Below are positions 7,690 to 15,622 of a stretch of 39,261 nt of DNA, in pieces. A model generated the notes under the pieces. It saw only the letters and a list, made by a program, of their open reading frames with translations. It had not been told where the DNA came from and did no database searches. Origin of the DNA: Phytohabitans maris (GTDB lineage Bacteria; Actinomycetota; Actinomycetes; Mycobacteriales; Micromonosporaceae); assembly GCF_031085175.1 (NCBI RefSeq), contig NZ_JAVHUY010000071.1, forward strand, positions 1-39,261. Reading direction: 5' to 3'. The position numbers and the translations under genes were made by a program. How positions within the stretch are numbered: the first letter of the stretch is position 1; each line of letters begins with the position of its first letter.

Positions 7690-8688
7690 CTAGTTGGTGC
7701 CGAGCATCTTGTCGACGAGCTGCTTGGCGTCGGTGCCCTTGTCGAGGGTTCCGTAGGTCTTCATGAGCTCGACCCAGGGGACGAAGTCGTCGGCGTCGTA
7801 CTCCTGGTAGGTGAACGAGGGCAGTTGCAGCTTGAGCCGGTCGACGAGGGCGGCGTCCAGGCCGGTGCGCTTCTTGAGCAGTTCGGCGGCGCCGTCCTGG
7901 TTGGCGCCGATCCACTTGCCGCCCTCGTCCAACGCCTGGCGCATCGACCCGAGCGCGTCCTGGTGCGCGGCCGCCCACTCCTTGCCGGCCATCATGAACG
8001 TGGTCAGCGCGGTGTCGCCGAGGATCTGGTACGGCCACACCCCGAGGTCCTGGGCTCCGGCGTCGAGGGCGATCTGGGCGTGCGGCGGCGAGACCGCGAT
8101 GACGTCGACGGTGCCGGCGCGCAGCTGGTCGGGCATGTCCGCGAAGGCCACCTGCACGAACTGCACGCTCTTGAGGTCGACGCCGGCCTTGTCGATGACC
8201 GCTTTGGTGAGCATCGTGTTGGCGCCGGCCAGCGTCGCCGTGCCGACCCGGGCGCCGGCCAGGTCCTTGACGGACTTGATTTTGGAGCCGGCCCCGGACA
8301 GCAGGAACAGCTGCTGGTTGTTGGGCTGGTTGCGCTCCCCGCCGGCCACGACGGTGATCGGGATGCCGCGCGCGGCCGCGTTGATGCCGATCGGCTGCAC
8401 GGTCCAGCCGACGTCGAACTGCTTGCCGATCGCGGACGGGATCTGCGTGGCGTCGGCGATCGGGGTCACCTCGACGTCGAGCCCGTGCCGGGTGAAGTAG
8501 CCCTGCTCCTGGGCGGCGTAGATCGCCAGCAGCGTCACGGTCGGGTTGGTGGTGGCGAGGCGGATCTTGGTACGGCCGCCCGCGCCGGTCTCCGCGGTGT
8601 CCGCGTCGTCCCCGCCGCACGCGCCGATGCCGAGCGTCAGGGCGGCCGCAACGGTCGCGGCCAGTAAAGACCTTCTTCGGGTACTCAT
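7690..8688 (-). CDS. ABC transporter substrate-binding lipoprotein, NitT/TauT type
   Basis: The extracellular binding component of the importer encoded just upstream. Residues 1-24 form a lipoprotein signal with the lipobox IGAC at Cys24. The mature part starts with KIRLATTNPTVTLLAIYAAQEQG, the usual first strand and helix of SsuA/THI5-like binding proteins. It also has the segments KQFDVGWTVQPIGINAAA and VKDLAGARVGTATLAG found in that family. Relatives bind sulfonates, nitrate, taurine, pyrimidine precursors or aromatic acids, so the ligand cannot be read from the sequence. It is 332 residues long, with GGAG upstream of the ATG. The importer order ATPase-permease-permease-binding protein is continuous. 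Confidence 0.9.
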   Translation of the reverse strand: MSTRRRSLLAATVAAALTLGIGACGGDDADTAETGAGGRTKIRLATTNPTVTLLAIYAAQEQGYFTRHGLDVEVTPIADATQIPSAIGKQFDVGWTVQPIGINAAARGIPITVVAGGERNQPNNQQLFLLSGAGSKIKSVKDLAGARVGTATLAGANTMLTKAVIDKAGVDLKSVQFVQVAFADMPDQLRAGTVDVIAVSPPHAQIALDAGAQDLGVWPYQILGDTALTTFMMAGKEWAAAHQDALGSMRQALDEGGKWIGANQDGAAELLKKRTGLDAALVDRLKLQLPSFTYQEYDADDFVPWVELMKTYGTLDKGTDAKQLVDKMLGTN

Positions 8689-8738
8689 GGTGTCGTCTCC
8701 TTGTATTTGTCGGTTCTCGGGGGTGGGGCGAGGCGGTC

Positions 8739-9521
8739 TCACGCCGGCACCTGCTCGGTCCGGCCGGACCGCGACCGGGCGCCGCCGAAGGCGGTGGCCG
8801 CCTTCTCCAGCCGGCCGGCGGCGACGTCGACCAGCAGCGCCATGATCGCGACCACGCAGATGAACCCGTAGACCGTCGAGGGTTGGTAGCTCTGCTGGGC
8901 GAGGAAGATCGCCGATCCGGTACCGGTGATCCCGGTCAGCATCTCGACCAGGAGGGTGACCACGAACGTGATCGGGCCGGCCACCCGCAGTGCGAGGAAC
9001 ACGGCCGGGAAGAGCGAGGGCAGCAGGATCTTGCGGACGACCTGGAGCCCGGACAGGTGCAGGGTGGTGCCGACGTCGCGCAGCAGGGGCGGGATGTCGG
9101 CCGCGGCGGAGCGGGTCGAGAGGATCATCGGCCACATCGAGGAGAAGACGATGGCGACCACGGCCATCTGGTTGGTGTAGCCGAGCATCAGCACGAAGAT
9201 CGGTACGGTGACCGCCGCCGGCATGACCCGCAGGAACTCGAAGGTGGGGTTCAGCGAGCGGTCGAGGACGGGTACCTCGGCCATCGCGAACCCGATGAGC
9301 GCCCCGATCACGGTGGCGATCGCGAGCGAGAGCACGAACCGTCCGGACGTCGCGGCGACCGCCTCGACCAGCCGGTCGTTGTCCCACTCCGCCACCATCG
9401 CGGTCCACCAGGTCGACGGGCGCGGGAAGTAGACCGAGTCGTCGGTGCCGAACAGCTGCCAGAGGGCGAGCAGGGCCACCAGGGGTACCAGGCCGCGGGC
9501 CCGGCGCAGGACGGGGCGCAT
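8739..9521 (-). CDS. ABC transporter permease, NitT/TauT type (second)
   Basis: A membrane-spanning subunit of 260 residues with about six helices. The cytoplasmic coupling loop that contacts the ATPase is around SAAADIPPLLRDVGTTLHLSG, followed by VVRKILLPSLFPAVFLALR. Its ATG overlaps the stop of the preceding permease by one base (TGATG), so it is translationally coupled. Importers of the SsuC/TauC kind usually use one permease as a homodimer. Here two different permeases are encoded together, so the channel is probably a heterodimer. Confidence 0.9.
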   Translation of the reverse strand: MRPVLRRARGLVPLVALLALWQLFGTDDSVYFPRPSTWWTAMVAEWDNDRLVEAVAATSGRFVLSLAIATVIGALIGFAMAEVPVLDRSLNPTFEFLRVMPAAVTVPIFVLMLGYTNQMAVVAIVFSSMWPMILSTRSAAADIPPLLRDVGTTLHLSGLQVVRKILLPSLFPAVFLALRVAGPITFVVTLLVEMLTGITGTGSAIFLAQQSYQPSTVYGFICVVAIMALLVDVAAGRLEKAATAFGGARSRSGRTEQVPA

Positions 9522-10333
9522 CACGCCACCCCCAACCGGTCGTCGACCTTGCGGGCCGACGACCCCCGGCCGGCCCAGCGGCTCAGCGCGTTGAAGACCG
9601 CGTTGGCGGCGACGGCGGTCACGCCGATCACGACGATGTAGCAGAAGGTCAGCTCGGGCTGCATGGCGTTGCGGGCGTTGTTGAGGCTGTTGCCCAGCCC
9701 CGCCGGGTTGCCGATCATCTCGGTGACGATGGCGACCACGAACGCCGAGCTGAGCGAGAGCCGCAGCCCGACCAGGATCGGCCCGATCGCCGATGGCAGC
9801 ACCACCTGGCCCAGCTCCCGAAACCAGCGCAGGTGGAGGGTGCGCGCCACGTCCCGCAGCAGGGGCTCGACCGTCCGGATGCCGCCGGCGACGCTGACCA
9901 GTACGGGCCACACCGCGACGTAGGTGACGAGCACCAGCTCCATCGAGGAGGAGAGCCCGAAGATGAGCGCGGTGATCGGGAGCAGGGCGATCGCCGGGAT
10001 GAGCCGTACCACGGTGACGCTGGTCATCGCCCACTGGTCGGCGAGGCGGGACAGCCCGAAGAGGCTGCCGACGACGATGCCGATCCCCGCCCCGATGCCC
10101 CAGCCGGAGAGGCTGTAGGTCAGCGTGTGCAGGAACTGCTCGTGGAAGTCGGCGGACGCCAGCAGCTCGGGCATCCGGCCGGCGATGGCCAGCGGGCCCG
10201 GCAGGAACAGGAAGTCCACGACCTTGGTGCTGACCAGCAGCTGCCAGACCACCAGGATGCCGGCCGCGGTCACCAGCCCGGCGGCGTTGAACCCCGGCAG
10301 CCACGCGCTCCGGCCGGTCCGCGCGGTGCTCAT
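9521..10333 (-). CDS. ABC transporter permease, NitT/TauT type (first)
   Basis: The first permease of the importer, 270 residues with six predicted membrane helices. The coupling segment is VEPLLRDVARTLHLRWFRELGQVVLP; the last helices lie around ELTFCYIVVIGVTAVAANAVF. The ATG overlaps the stop of the ATPase gene by four bases (ATGA). It is clearly homologous to the next permease (both have a LLRDV-TLHL loop) but well diverged from it, consistent with an old duplication and a heterodimeric pore. Confidence 0.9.
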   Translation of the reverse strand: MSTARTGRSAWLPGFNAAGLVTAAGILVVWQLLVSTKVVDFLFLPGPLAIAGRMPELLASADFHEQFLHTLTYSLSGWGIGAGIGIVVGSLFGLSRLADQWAMTSVTVVRLIPAIALLPITALIFGLSSSMELVLVTYVAVWPVLVSVAGGIRTVEPLLRDVARTLHLRWFRELGQVVLPSAIGPILVGLRLSLSSAFVVAIVTEMIGNPAGLGNSLNNARNAMQPELTFCYIVVIGVTAVAANAVFNALSRWAGRGSSARKVDDRLGVA

Positions 10334-11169
10334 GGCCGCCGCCGCGGGTCCGAGCTGTGCATGACGGTGTAGATCTCCTGGCGCAGCTCCAGGTAGCGCG
10401 GGTCGGCCTTGGTCGCGACCTGGTCCCGTTCCCGGGGCAGGTCGACCGCCAGGTCCCGGGCGACGCCCGCTGGCGAGCCGGCGAGGACGATGATCCGGTC
10501 GCTGAGGTAGATCGCCTCGTCCAGGTCGTGGGTCACGAACACGACCGTCATGCCGGTCTGCCGCTGGATCCTCAGCAGCGCGTCCTGCAGCGTGGCCTTG
10601 GTGATCGCGTCGAGCGCGCCGAACGGCTCGTCCATCAGCAGCGCGAGCGGGTCCATGACCAGCGCCCGGGCGATCTGCACCCGCTGCTGCATGCCGCCGG
10701 AGAGCTGCCGCGGGTGGTAGTGGAGGTTGTCGGCGAGCCCGACCATCGTGAGCGCGGCCAGCGCCCGCTCGCGCTGCTCCCGCCGGGGCATCTTGCCCTC
10801 GAGCCCGAGCCGCACGTTGCTCTCCACGGTGCGCCAGGGCAGCAGGGAGGCGGCGTAGTTCTGGAAAACCATGACGACGCGGTCCGGGGCGCCGGACAGC
10901 GGCTGCCCCGCGAACCGCACGTCGGATCCCTTGCCGGCCGCGTGCAGGCCACCGAGCACGCGCAGCAGCGTCGTCTTGCCGACGCCCGAGCCGCCGAGGA
11001 TCGAGACGAACTCGCCCGGCGCGACGTCGAAGTCGATCCCTTCGAAGATCGGCGCGCCGCCGTGGCCACCCGTGTAGCTCGCGTTGACGTTCCGGCAGGC
11101 GAAGCCGGCGTTCGAGGACGCCGTACCGGTCCGCGCGTCGGCGACACGGTCGAGTGCTTGGGTACGCAT
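10330..11169 (-). CDS. ABC transporter ATP-binding protein, NitT/TauT type
   Basis: The nucleotide-binding subunit that powers the importer, 279 residues. All motifs are present: Walker A GGSGVGKTT, Q-loop VFQNYAASLLPW, signature LSGGMQQR, Walker B LALLMDEPFGALD and the H-switch VFVTHDLDEA. The LLPW after the Q-loop is characteristic of nitrate/sulfonate/taurine-type importers. The start at 11169 is chosen over the upstream in-frame start at 11217 because GGGAG lies six bases before it. It follows the FAD monooxygenase gene after 54 bases and overlaps the first permease gene by four bases. Confidence 0.93.
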   Translation of the reverse strand: MRTQALDRVADARTGTASSNAGFACRNVNASYTGGHGGAPIFEGIDFDVAPGEFVSILGGSGVGKTTLLRVLGGLHAAGKGSDVRFAGQPLSGAPDRVVMVFQNYAASLLPWRTVESNVRLGLEGKMPRREQRERALAALTMVGLADNLHYHPRQLSGGMQQRVQIARALVMDPLALLMDEPFGALDAITKATLQDALLRIQRQTGMTVVFVTHDLDEAIYLSDRIIVLAGSPAGVARDLAVDLPRERDQVATKADPRYLELRQEIYTVMHSSDPRRRP

Positions 11170-11223
11170 GATCGGCTCCCTTCGTGATCTGGGCGAACCA
11201 GCGGGTCGGTCGGTCACGAGCGG

Positions 11224-12354
11224 TCAGCCGGCGACCGGGAAGCTGTCGGCGATGTGCATCTCCCGCTCCCACCACGGGGCGGTCTGGATGGCCCGCAGCA
11301 CCGGTTCGCGGGCGAACAGCAGCGGCTTGGGCCACTTCCAGGTCAGGCTGTCCAGCCGGCAGGACCACTTCTGGGTGACGTCCGCGTAGTGCCGGTAGTC
11401 GCGTTCCCAACGGGCCAGCGCCGCCGGTACGCCGCCGGGCTCCTCGTCGAGCACGCGGGCCAGCGCGTACGCGTTCGACAGCGCCAGCCCCGCGCCCTGC
11501 CCGAGCAGCGGCGGCAGGCCGTGGGCGGCGTCGCCGAGGATCGCCGCCACCCCGGAGGACCACCGCTTCGCCTCCACGACCATGTAGTTGTGCTGCAACG
11601 GCTCGCTCGGCGTGGCCGCGATCGCCTGGAACAGCCCGGCCAGGGCCGGGAAACTCGCGCTCCAGCTCGCCACGTCGATCGGGTACGCGACGCCGGGAGC
11701 GTCGTCCTCCGGGGCGATCAGGAAGATGTACGTGGAGTCCGGCGTGGTGGGCGTGACCCCGACCCGGCGATCGCCGGACCAGTGCATCGTCGTCCTGGGC
11801 AGCGGCTCGAACTCGCGGCCCGGGATGATATAGCGGGTGGCGACGCTGGAGAGCCTGCGGTACGTCTTGGTCAGGCCGAGGCTGTCGCGCACCACCGAGT
11901 GGTAGCCGTCGGCGCCGACGACGAGATCGGCCTTGAACGTCTCGCCGTCCTCGGTCCGGACCGTACCCTCCGGGCCGGCGTGGACGACCGTGGAGCCGGT
12001 ACGGATCGTGACGCCGGACCGCCGGGCCGCGCTCTCCAGCACGCGGATCAGCGACTCCCGCTTGAGCGCCCACATCCGCTGCTCGCCGACGTTGCGGTCC
12101 TCGTGGCGGGTGCGTCCCCACCGGTCGCACCGCCGCTCGATCTCCAGCCGCAGCCCGGTCTCGGCCACCGCGTCGAACAGGCCCAGCCGCTCCAGCACGG
12201 TCAGCGGGTTGTTGCGCAGGTACAGGCCGGCCCCCACCTCGCGGATCTGGGTGCCGCGCTCGTGCACCTGGACGTCCCAGCCGCGCTGGGCGAGCGCGTT
12301 GGCCAGCCCGAGCCCGCCGATGCCGCCTCCGACGATCTCTGCGTGACGTTTCAT
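11224..12354 (-). CDS. FAD-dependent aromatic-type monooxygenase
   Basis: A group A flavoprotein hydroxylase of 376 residues. The FAD fold is intact: the dinucleotide motif GGGIGGLG at 9-16, the DG motif GADGYHS around 147-153 and the GD motif ILGDAAHGLPPLLGQG around 272-286. By general resemblance it falls near 6-hydroxynicotinate 3-monooxygenase and 3-hydroxybenzoate 6-hydroxylase types, which use NADH and oxygen to hydroxylate or oxidatively decarboxylate a ring. The substrate is not determinable here. It lies between the DUF1185 pair and the importer. In such a context it is likely to be the ring-activating step, with the cysteine hydrolase and amidohydrolase acting on nitrogen-containing products (inference). 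Confidence 0.85.
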   Translation of the reverse strand: MKRHAEIVGGGIGGLGLANALAQRGWDVQVHERGTQIREVGAGLYLRNNPLTVLERLGLFDAVAETGLRLEIERRCDRWGRTRHEDRNVGEQRMWALKRESLIRVLESAARRSGVTIRTGSTVVHAGPEGTVRTEDGETFKADLVVGADGYHSVVRDSLGLTKTYRRLSSVATRYIIPGREFEPLPRTTMHWSGDRRVGVTPTTPDSTYIFLIAPEDDAPGVAYPIDVASWSASFPALAGLFQAIAATPSEPLQHNYMVVEAKRWSSGVAAILGDAAHGLPPLLGQGAGLALSNAYALARVLDEEPGGVPAALARWERDYRHYADVTQKWSCRLDSLTWKWPKPLLFAREPVLRAIQTAPWWEREMHIADSFPVAG

Positions 12355-12442
12355 GCCGACTCTCTCGCTTCGTTCGTTGGCCCTCGGTTCGCGGACACTC
12401 GTTTTCGGCCCGGTCCGGCGGGGTCACGGCCCGGTCCGGCGG

Positions 12443-12997
12443 TCATGGCCCGGTCTGGCGGAAGAACGGGCGGGCGCCGCTCGCCCCGGCGACCGCGACG
12501 AGGATCTCGTCACCGCGCGGCGCGTCCGGGACCACCACGGAGGCGGTGACGTTGTGCCCGCGGTGCGAGGGGTCGTTCTTGTGGATCATCGGAACGGTGA
12601 GCACCCCGGCGACCGCGCCGCGCTTGCAGGTCGAGCTCATGTACGTCTCGCCGCCAGCGAGGTCGCGCAGCACGTTGCCGAACCGGAGCGTCTGGATGAG
12701 GGCGGCGGAGTGCTCCACGGCCGCCCCGTCACCGCCGAGCGCCGCCTTCCCGTACGCCTCGATCCGCTCGGCCCCGCCCAGCTCCTCCAGCAGCCGGGGC
12801 ACGATGACCTCGGCCACCGCCGGCGCGCACTCGCGCACCAGCGGATCCAGGTCCTCGACGTACCCCAGGCCGAACCACGGGTTCTTGACCACCGCCGCGA
12901 CCACACACGTGCGCCAAGGCTCCGGCTCGATGCTCCGGCCACCCTCCCGGTAGATCAGCTCGCGCGCGACATGGACCTTGCGTACCGACAGACTCAT
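12443..12997 (-). CDS. DUF1185 (AA_synth) family protein, paralogue B
   Basis: A 184-residue protein of the AA_synth/DUF1185 family, whose biochemical role is unsettled. Family landmarks are NPWFG near residue 38, ERIEAYGKAALGG, VEHSAALI, FGNVLRD, and the C-terminal PRGDEILVAVAGASGARPF. The neighbour upstream is a clear paralogue with the same landmarks in the same order. The start overlaps the stop of that gene by four bases (ATGA), which couples their translation and suggests a fixed ratio, perhaps a heteromer. It lacks the ~20-residue charged C-terminal tail of its partner. There are 88 bases before the FAD monooxygenase gene. Confidence 0.85.
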   Translation of the reverse strand: MSLSVRKVHVARELIYREGGRSIEPEPWRTCVVAAVVKNPWFGLGYVEDLDPLVRECAPAVAEVIVPRLLEELGGAERIEAYGKAALGGDGAAVEHSAALIQTLRFGNVLRDLAGGETYMSSTCKRGAVAGVLTVPMIHKNDPSHRGHNVTASVVVPDAPRGDEILVAVAGASGARPFFRQTGP

Positions 12998-13614
12998 GCC
13001 CGTTCTCCCGTGGTGTCGTCCTTGCCCGCGGCGGCCTCGGCCGCCATGGCCTCGCGGTCCTTCGCGCGGTTGCCGAGCCGGGCGAACGGCCTCGGTCCCG
13101 AGGCACCGCCCAGCGCCACCACGATCTCGTCGTCCCGCGGCGCGTCGACGAGCACGATGTCGAACGACATGTAGTAGTCGCGCAGCGAGTCGTCGTCGCG
13201 GTGCGTGCCGGGCAGCGTGACGCAGGTGCCCGCGGTCGCCCGGCTGTTGGTGGAGTAGAGCAGGCTCTTGGAGCCGGTCACCGAACGCACGGCGTTGCCG
13301 AACGACGGGGTGTGGATGATGGCCGACGTGTGCTCGATCTCGCCGCCCAGCCCGACCATCGCGGCCCGGCCGTACGCCTGGAGCCGGTCCGGCCCGCCGA
13401 GCCCCGCGACGACCTGCTCGGCGAGCAGGCGGCCGAGCGAGTCGGCGAGCGGCAGCGCCTCCGGCGACAGGTTCTCGACGAACCCGCGGCCGTACCAGGG
13501 GTTCGCGATCACGGCGGCCGCGACCACCGTCCGCCAACCGCCGTCGATCGCGCGGTCCTCGTCGTGTACGAGGTCTTCGGTGACGACCGAGACCTTCCGA
13601 AGTTCTGGGATCAT
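12994..13614 (-). CDS. DUF1185 (AA_synth) family protein, paralogue A
   Basis: The first of two adjacent DUF1185/AA_synth proteins, 206 residues. It shares with its neighbour NPWYG, GGPDRLQAYGRAAMVG, IEHTSAIIHT, FGNAVR and APRDDEIVVALGGASGPRPFARLG. It has an extra charged tail of about 20 residues (KDREAMAAEAAAGKDD region). The family is named for amino acid synthesis, but that assignment has little support. Presence in a catabolic operon with an amidohydrolase and a monooxygenase suggests an enzyme acting on a small amide or ring intermediate (inference). The ATG has AGGAGAG upstream and lies 12 bases after the amidohydrolase stop. Confidence 0.85.
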   Translation of the reverse strand: MIPELRKVSVVTEDLVHDEDRAIDGGWRTVVAAAVIANPWYGRGFVENLSPEALPLADSLGRLLAEQVVAGLGGPDRLQAYGRAAMVGLGGEIEHTSAIIHTPSFGNAVRSVTGSKSLLYSTNSRATAGTCVTLPGTHRDDDSLRDYYMSFDIVLVDAPRDDEIVVALGGASGPRPFARLGNRAKDREAMAAEAAAGKDDTTGERA

Positions 13615-13626
13615 GTGCCTCTCCTG

Positions 13627-15288
13627 CTAGCTGGGATCGGGGAGCATGAGGCCGGCGAAGGCCGGTCCGATGTGGCTCGGCTTGCCACCGACGAGCGTCA
13701 GCTCGGAGCGAATGTGCGGGATCTGGTCGTCCGAGACCTCGAAGAAGTCGGCGTCCAGCACGGCGAGGTCGGCGAGCTTGCCCGGTTCGAGCGTCCCGCA
13801 GGCCCGCTCGTCACCGCCGAACCAGGCGCTGCCGGCGGTGTACGCCCGTAGCGCCTCCTCGCGGGTCAGCAGGTGCGCCTTGTCCCGGCTGGGACCCCGG
13901 CCACGGTTGATGCCGGTCACCAGCCAGTGCAGCGCGTACCAGGGGTTCGCCGACGCCGCCACCATCGCGTCCGTACCGGCGCCGACCGTCAACCCCAGAT
14001 CGAGCATCGTGCGCAGCGGCGGCGCCTGGCGGACCGCCTCCTCGCCGATCACCCGGGCCAGGTCGCCGGCGCCGACCGTCATCCAGTGCTGGACGGTGAC
14101 CCCGACACCGAGGGCCTTCATCCGCCGCAGGGTCTCGGGCCGGGCGAAGTCGGCGTGCGAGATCGCGAGCCGGGCGCGGGCCCGGAGCGCCGGGTCGAGC
14201 CCCTCCCAGACCTCCAGGAGCTGGCTGACCGTCGGATCGCCGACGCCGTGGATGTTCAGCGCCCAGCCGCGCTCGACGGCCCGCTCGGTCATGGTGGCGA
14301 ACCGGGCGCGCTCCTGCGGGGTGAGCACGACCTGCTCCAGCCCGTCGGCGTCGTACCACTTGGCGCTGGCGATCTCGCCGATCCCGACCACCCGGAGCAG
14401 GTCGTCGCCGAACCCGGGACGGACGTGGGTCAGGTAGTCCTCGAACTCCCGCTCCTCGTCCTCCGGGCCCCCGAAGACGTGCATGAACAGCCGGACCCGC
14501 AGGTTGAGCTCGCCCCGCCGGTGCAGCTGGTACAGCGGCCGGTAGGCGTCGACGCTCATCCGGGACCGGCCGCCCATGTCCACGACGCCGGTCAGCCCGT
14601 ACGCGGCGAGCTCGTCCACCAGGACCCGGGTGGAGGCGGTGGCCCGTTCCACGTCGAGGTCGAGCGCCCGGCTCAGGCAGTGGTTGAACGCGGGTACCCC
14701 GGTCACGACACCGGTCGGCTCGCCCGCCGCGTCGACCTCGTACACCCCGCCGGCCGGGGCGGCGCCGGTGCCGGTGACCCCGCACGCCGCCATCGCCCGG
14801 CTGTTCAGGAACGCCCGGGTGTACGACTCCTGCACGTACACCGGGTTGTCCGGCGCCGCCTCGTCAAGCTCGGCCCTCGTCGGCGCGCGCCCCTCCTCGA
14901 ACTGCCCGGCGTGCCAACCGCCGATCACCACGATCCAGGCACCGGGCGCCCTGGACCGCGCCGCCCGCGTGACCAGTGCCAGGGCCCCGGCGAGCGTGTC
15001 GGCGTCGTCCCAGCGGACCTCGTCGGTCCAGCTCCGGCCGGCCCGGACGAAGTGGATGTGCGAGTCGATCAGCCCGGGAACCACCCGCCGCCCGTCGAGG
15101 TCGACCACCGCGGTCGCCTCCCCCACCAGGGGTTGAAGCTGCGCGAGCGATCCGACGCCGAGGACGCGTCCGGAACGCACGGCGGTCGCCTGCTGCGCCG
15201 GCTGTCCGGGTACGCCCGTCGTGATCCGGCCGTTGACCAGCAGAAAGTCGGCCGAGGGGGGACGGGCTTCAGGTGTGTGCGCCGGCAC
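13627..15288 (-). CDS. Amidohydrolase family 3 protein (YtcJ type)
   Basis: A metal-dependent hydrolase of the amidohydrolase superfamily, 553 residues, usual for the YtcJ group. The metal-binding HxH is in PGLIDSHIHF (His77 and His79 from this start). Further conserved parts are the VYVQESYTRAFLNSRAM segment, the ALNIHGVGD motif and the C-terminal TLEPGKLADLAVLDADFF. Members cleave amide or formamide bonds of varied substrates, so specificity is open. The GTG at 15288 is chosen over the GTG at 15297 because a canonical GGAGGTGA lies seven bases before it and would fall inside the gene if the upstream start were used. It is the first gene of the leftward catabolic operon. Confidence 0.88.
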   Translation of the reverse strand: MPAHTPEARPPSADFLLVNGRITTGVPGQPAQQATAVRSGRVLGVGSLAQLQPLVGEATAVVDLDGRRVVPGLIDSHIHFVRAGRSWTDEVRWDDADTLAGALALVTRAARSRAPGAWIVVIGGWHAGQFEEGRAPTRAELDEAAPDNPVYVQESYTRAFLNSRAMAACGVTGTGAAPAGGVYEVDAAGEPTGVVTGVPAFNHCLSRALDLDVERATASTRVLVDELAAYGLTGVVDMGGRSRMSVDAYRPLYQLHRRGELNLRVRLFMHVFGGPEDEEREFEDYLTHVRPGFGDDLLRVVGIGEIASAKWYDADGLEQVVLTPQERARFATMTERAVERGWALNIHGVGDPTVSQLLEVWEGLDPALRARARLAISHADFARPETLRRMKALGVGVTVQHWMTVGAGDLARVIGEEAVRQAPPLRTMLDLGLTVGAGTDAMVAASANPWYALHWLVTGINRGRGPSRDKAHLLTREEALRAYTAGSAWFGGDERACGTLEPGKLADLAVLDADFFEVSDDQIPHIRSELTLVGGKPSHIGPAFAGLMLPDPS

Positions 15289-15380
15289 CAGGTTCACCTC
15301 CAGCGGGGGTGGACGACCCGGACGGGCCGTTCGTTGGACCGAGACGTTTCCACCGGCTCGTGACCGCCGTCAAGGTCGAG

Positions 15381-15396
15381 ATGTAATCCTTTACAT
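15381..15396. promoter_or_regulatory. LacI-type operator over the promoter of the catabolic operon
   Basis: ATGTAATCCTTTACAT is a dyad with perfect 6-bp arms. On the minus strand a TTGACG -35 lies at 15410-15405, and this dyad sits where the -10 of that promoter should be, so a bound repressor would block it. A second TGTAA/TTACA dyad lies about 75 bases away. Confidence 0.55.
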
Positions 15397-15455
15397 AGCC
15401 GTTACGTCAAGAAGTTCCTTGTCATCGACGTCTTTGAAGCCATAGCCTCGCTTCT

Positions 15456-15470
15456 TGTAAAACGATTACA
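15456..15470. promoter_or_regulatory. Second LacI-type operator, over the rightward promoter
   Basis: TGTAAAACGATTACA repeats the TGTAA...TTACA arms of the site at 15381, with a spacing of five instead of four. On the plus strand, TTTGAA at 15433-15438 is a possible -35, and TGTAAA at 15456 lies 17 bases further as a weak -10. The two dyads are centred 74-75 bases apart, about seven helical turns, which suits looping by a LacI-family tetramer and joint control of both divergent units. Confidence 0.5.
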
Positions 15471-15517
15471 GTCGAATCCGGGGCCTCGCGGACCCCGCCG
15501 ACGCGGAAGGACGACCG

Positions 15518-15622
15518 ATGAGCCCCGACCCGCGGCAGCACATCGACGAGACGGTCAGCGGGCGCGGCTATCTCGAGGCAATCGAGATCGCCCTGCCCGA
15601 GGCCGGCATGGAGCCGAAATGA
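15518..15622 (+). CDS. 34-residue leader reading frame before ribokinase
   Basis: A short frame of 34 codons with a good ribosome binding site (GGAAGG seven bases before ATG). It ends in ATGA, overlapping the ribokinase start by four bases. The peptide begins MSPDPRQHIDETVSGRG and ends IALPEAGMEPK; it is hydrophilic with no membrane segment. I do not recognise it. It could be a coupling leader that drives ribokinase translation, or what remains of a longer gene after an internal in-frame deletion. The overlap and ribosome site make translation likely. Confidence 0.5.
   Translation: MSPDPRQHIDETVSGRGYLEAIEIALPEAGMEPK

Noticed and set aside
6877-8667. Long rightward reading frame of 596 codons
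   Set aside because: It is antisense to the cysteine hydrolase, GATase1-like and binding-protein genes; its composition is that of the complementary frame in high-GC DNA and no motif is seen.
9521-12427. Open frame of 968 codons on the minus strand
   Set aside because: Only the last 270 codons (from 10333) are the permease; the rest runs out of frame through the ATPase and monooxygenase genes and is Arg/Gly-rich.
15288-15297. GTG at 15297 as start of the amidohydrolase
   Set aside because: It lies inside the GGAGGTGA ribosome binding site; the GTG at 15288 is correctly spaced from it.
13873-15363. Rightward frame of 496 codons opposite the amidohydrolase
   Set aside because: Shadow of the amidohydrolase gene; no start signal and composition typical of antisense frames.
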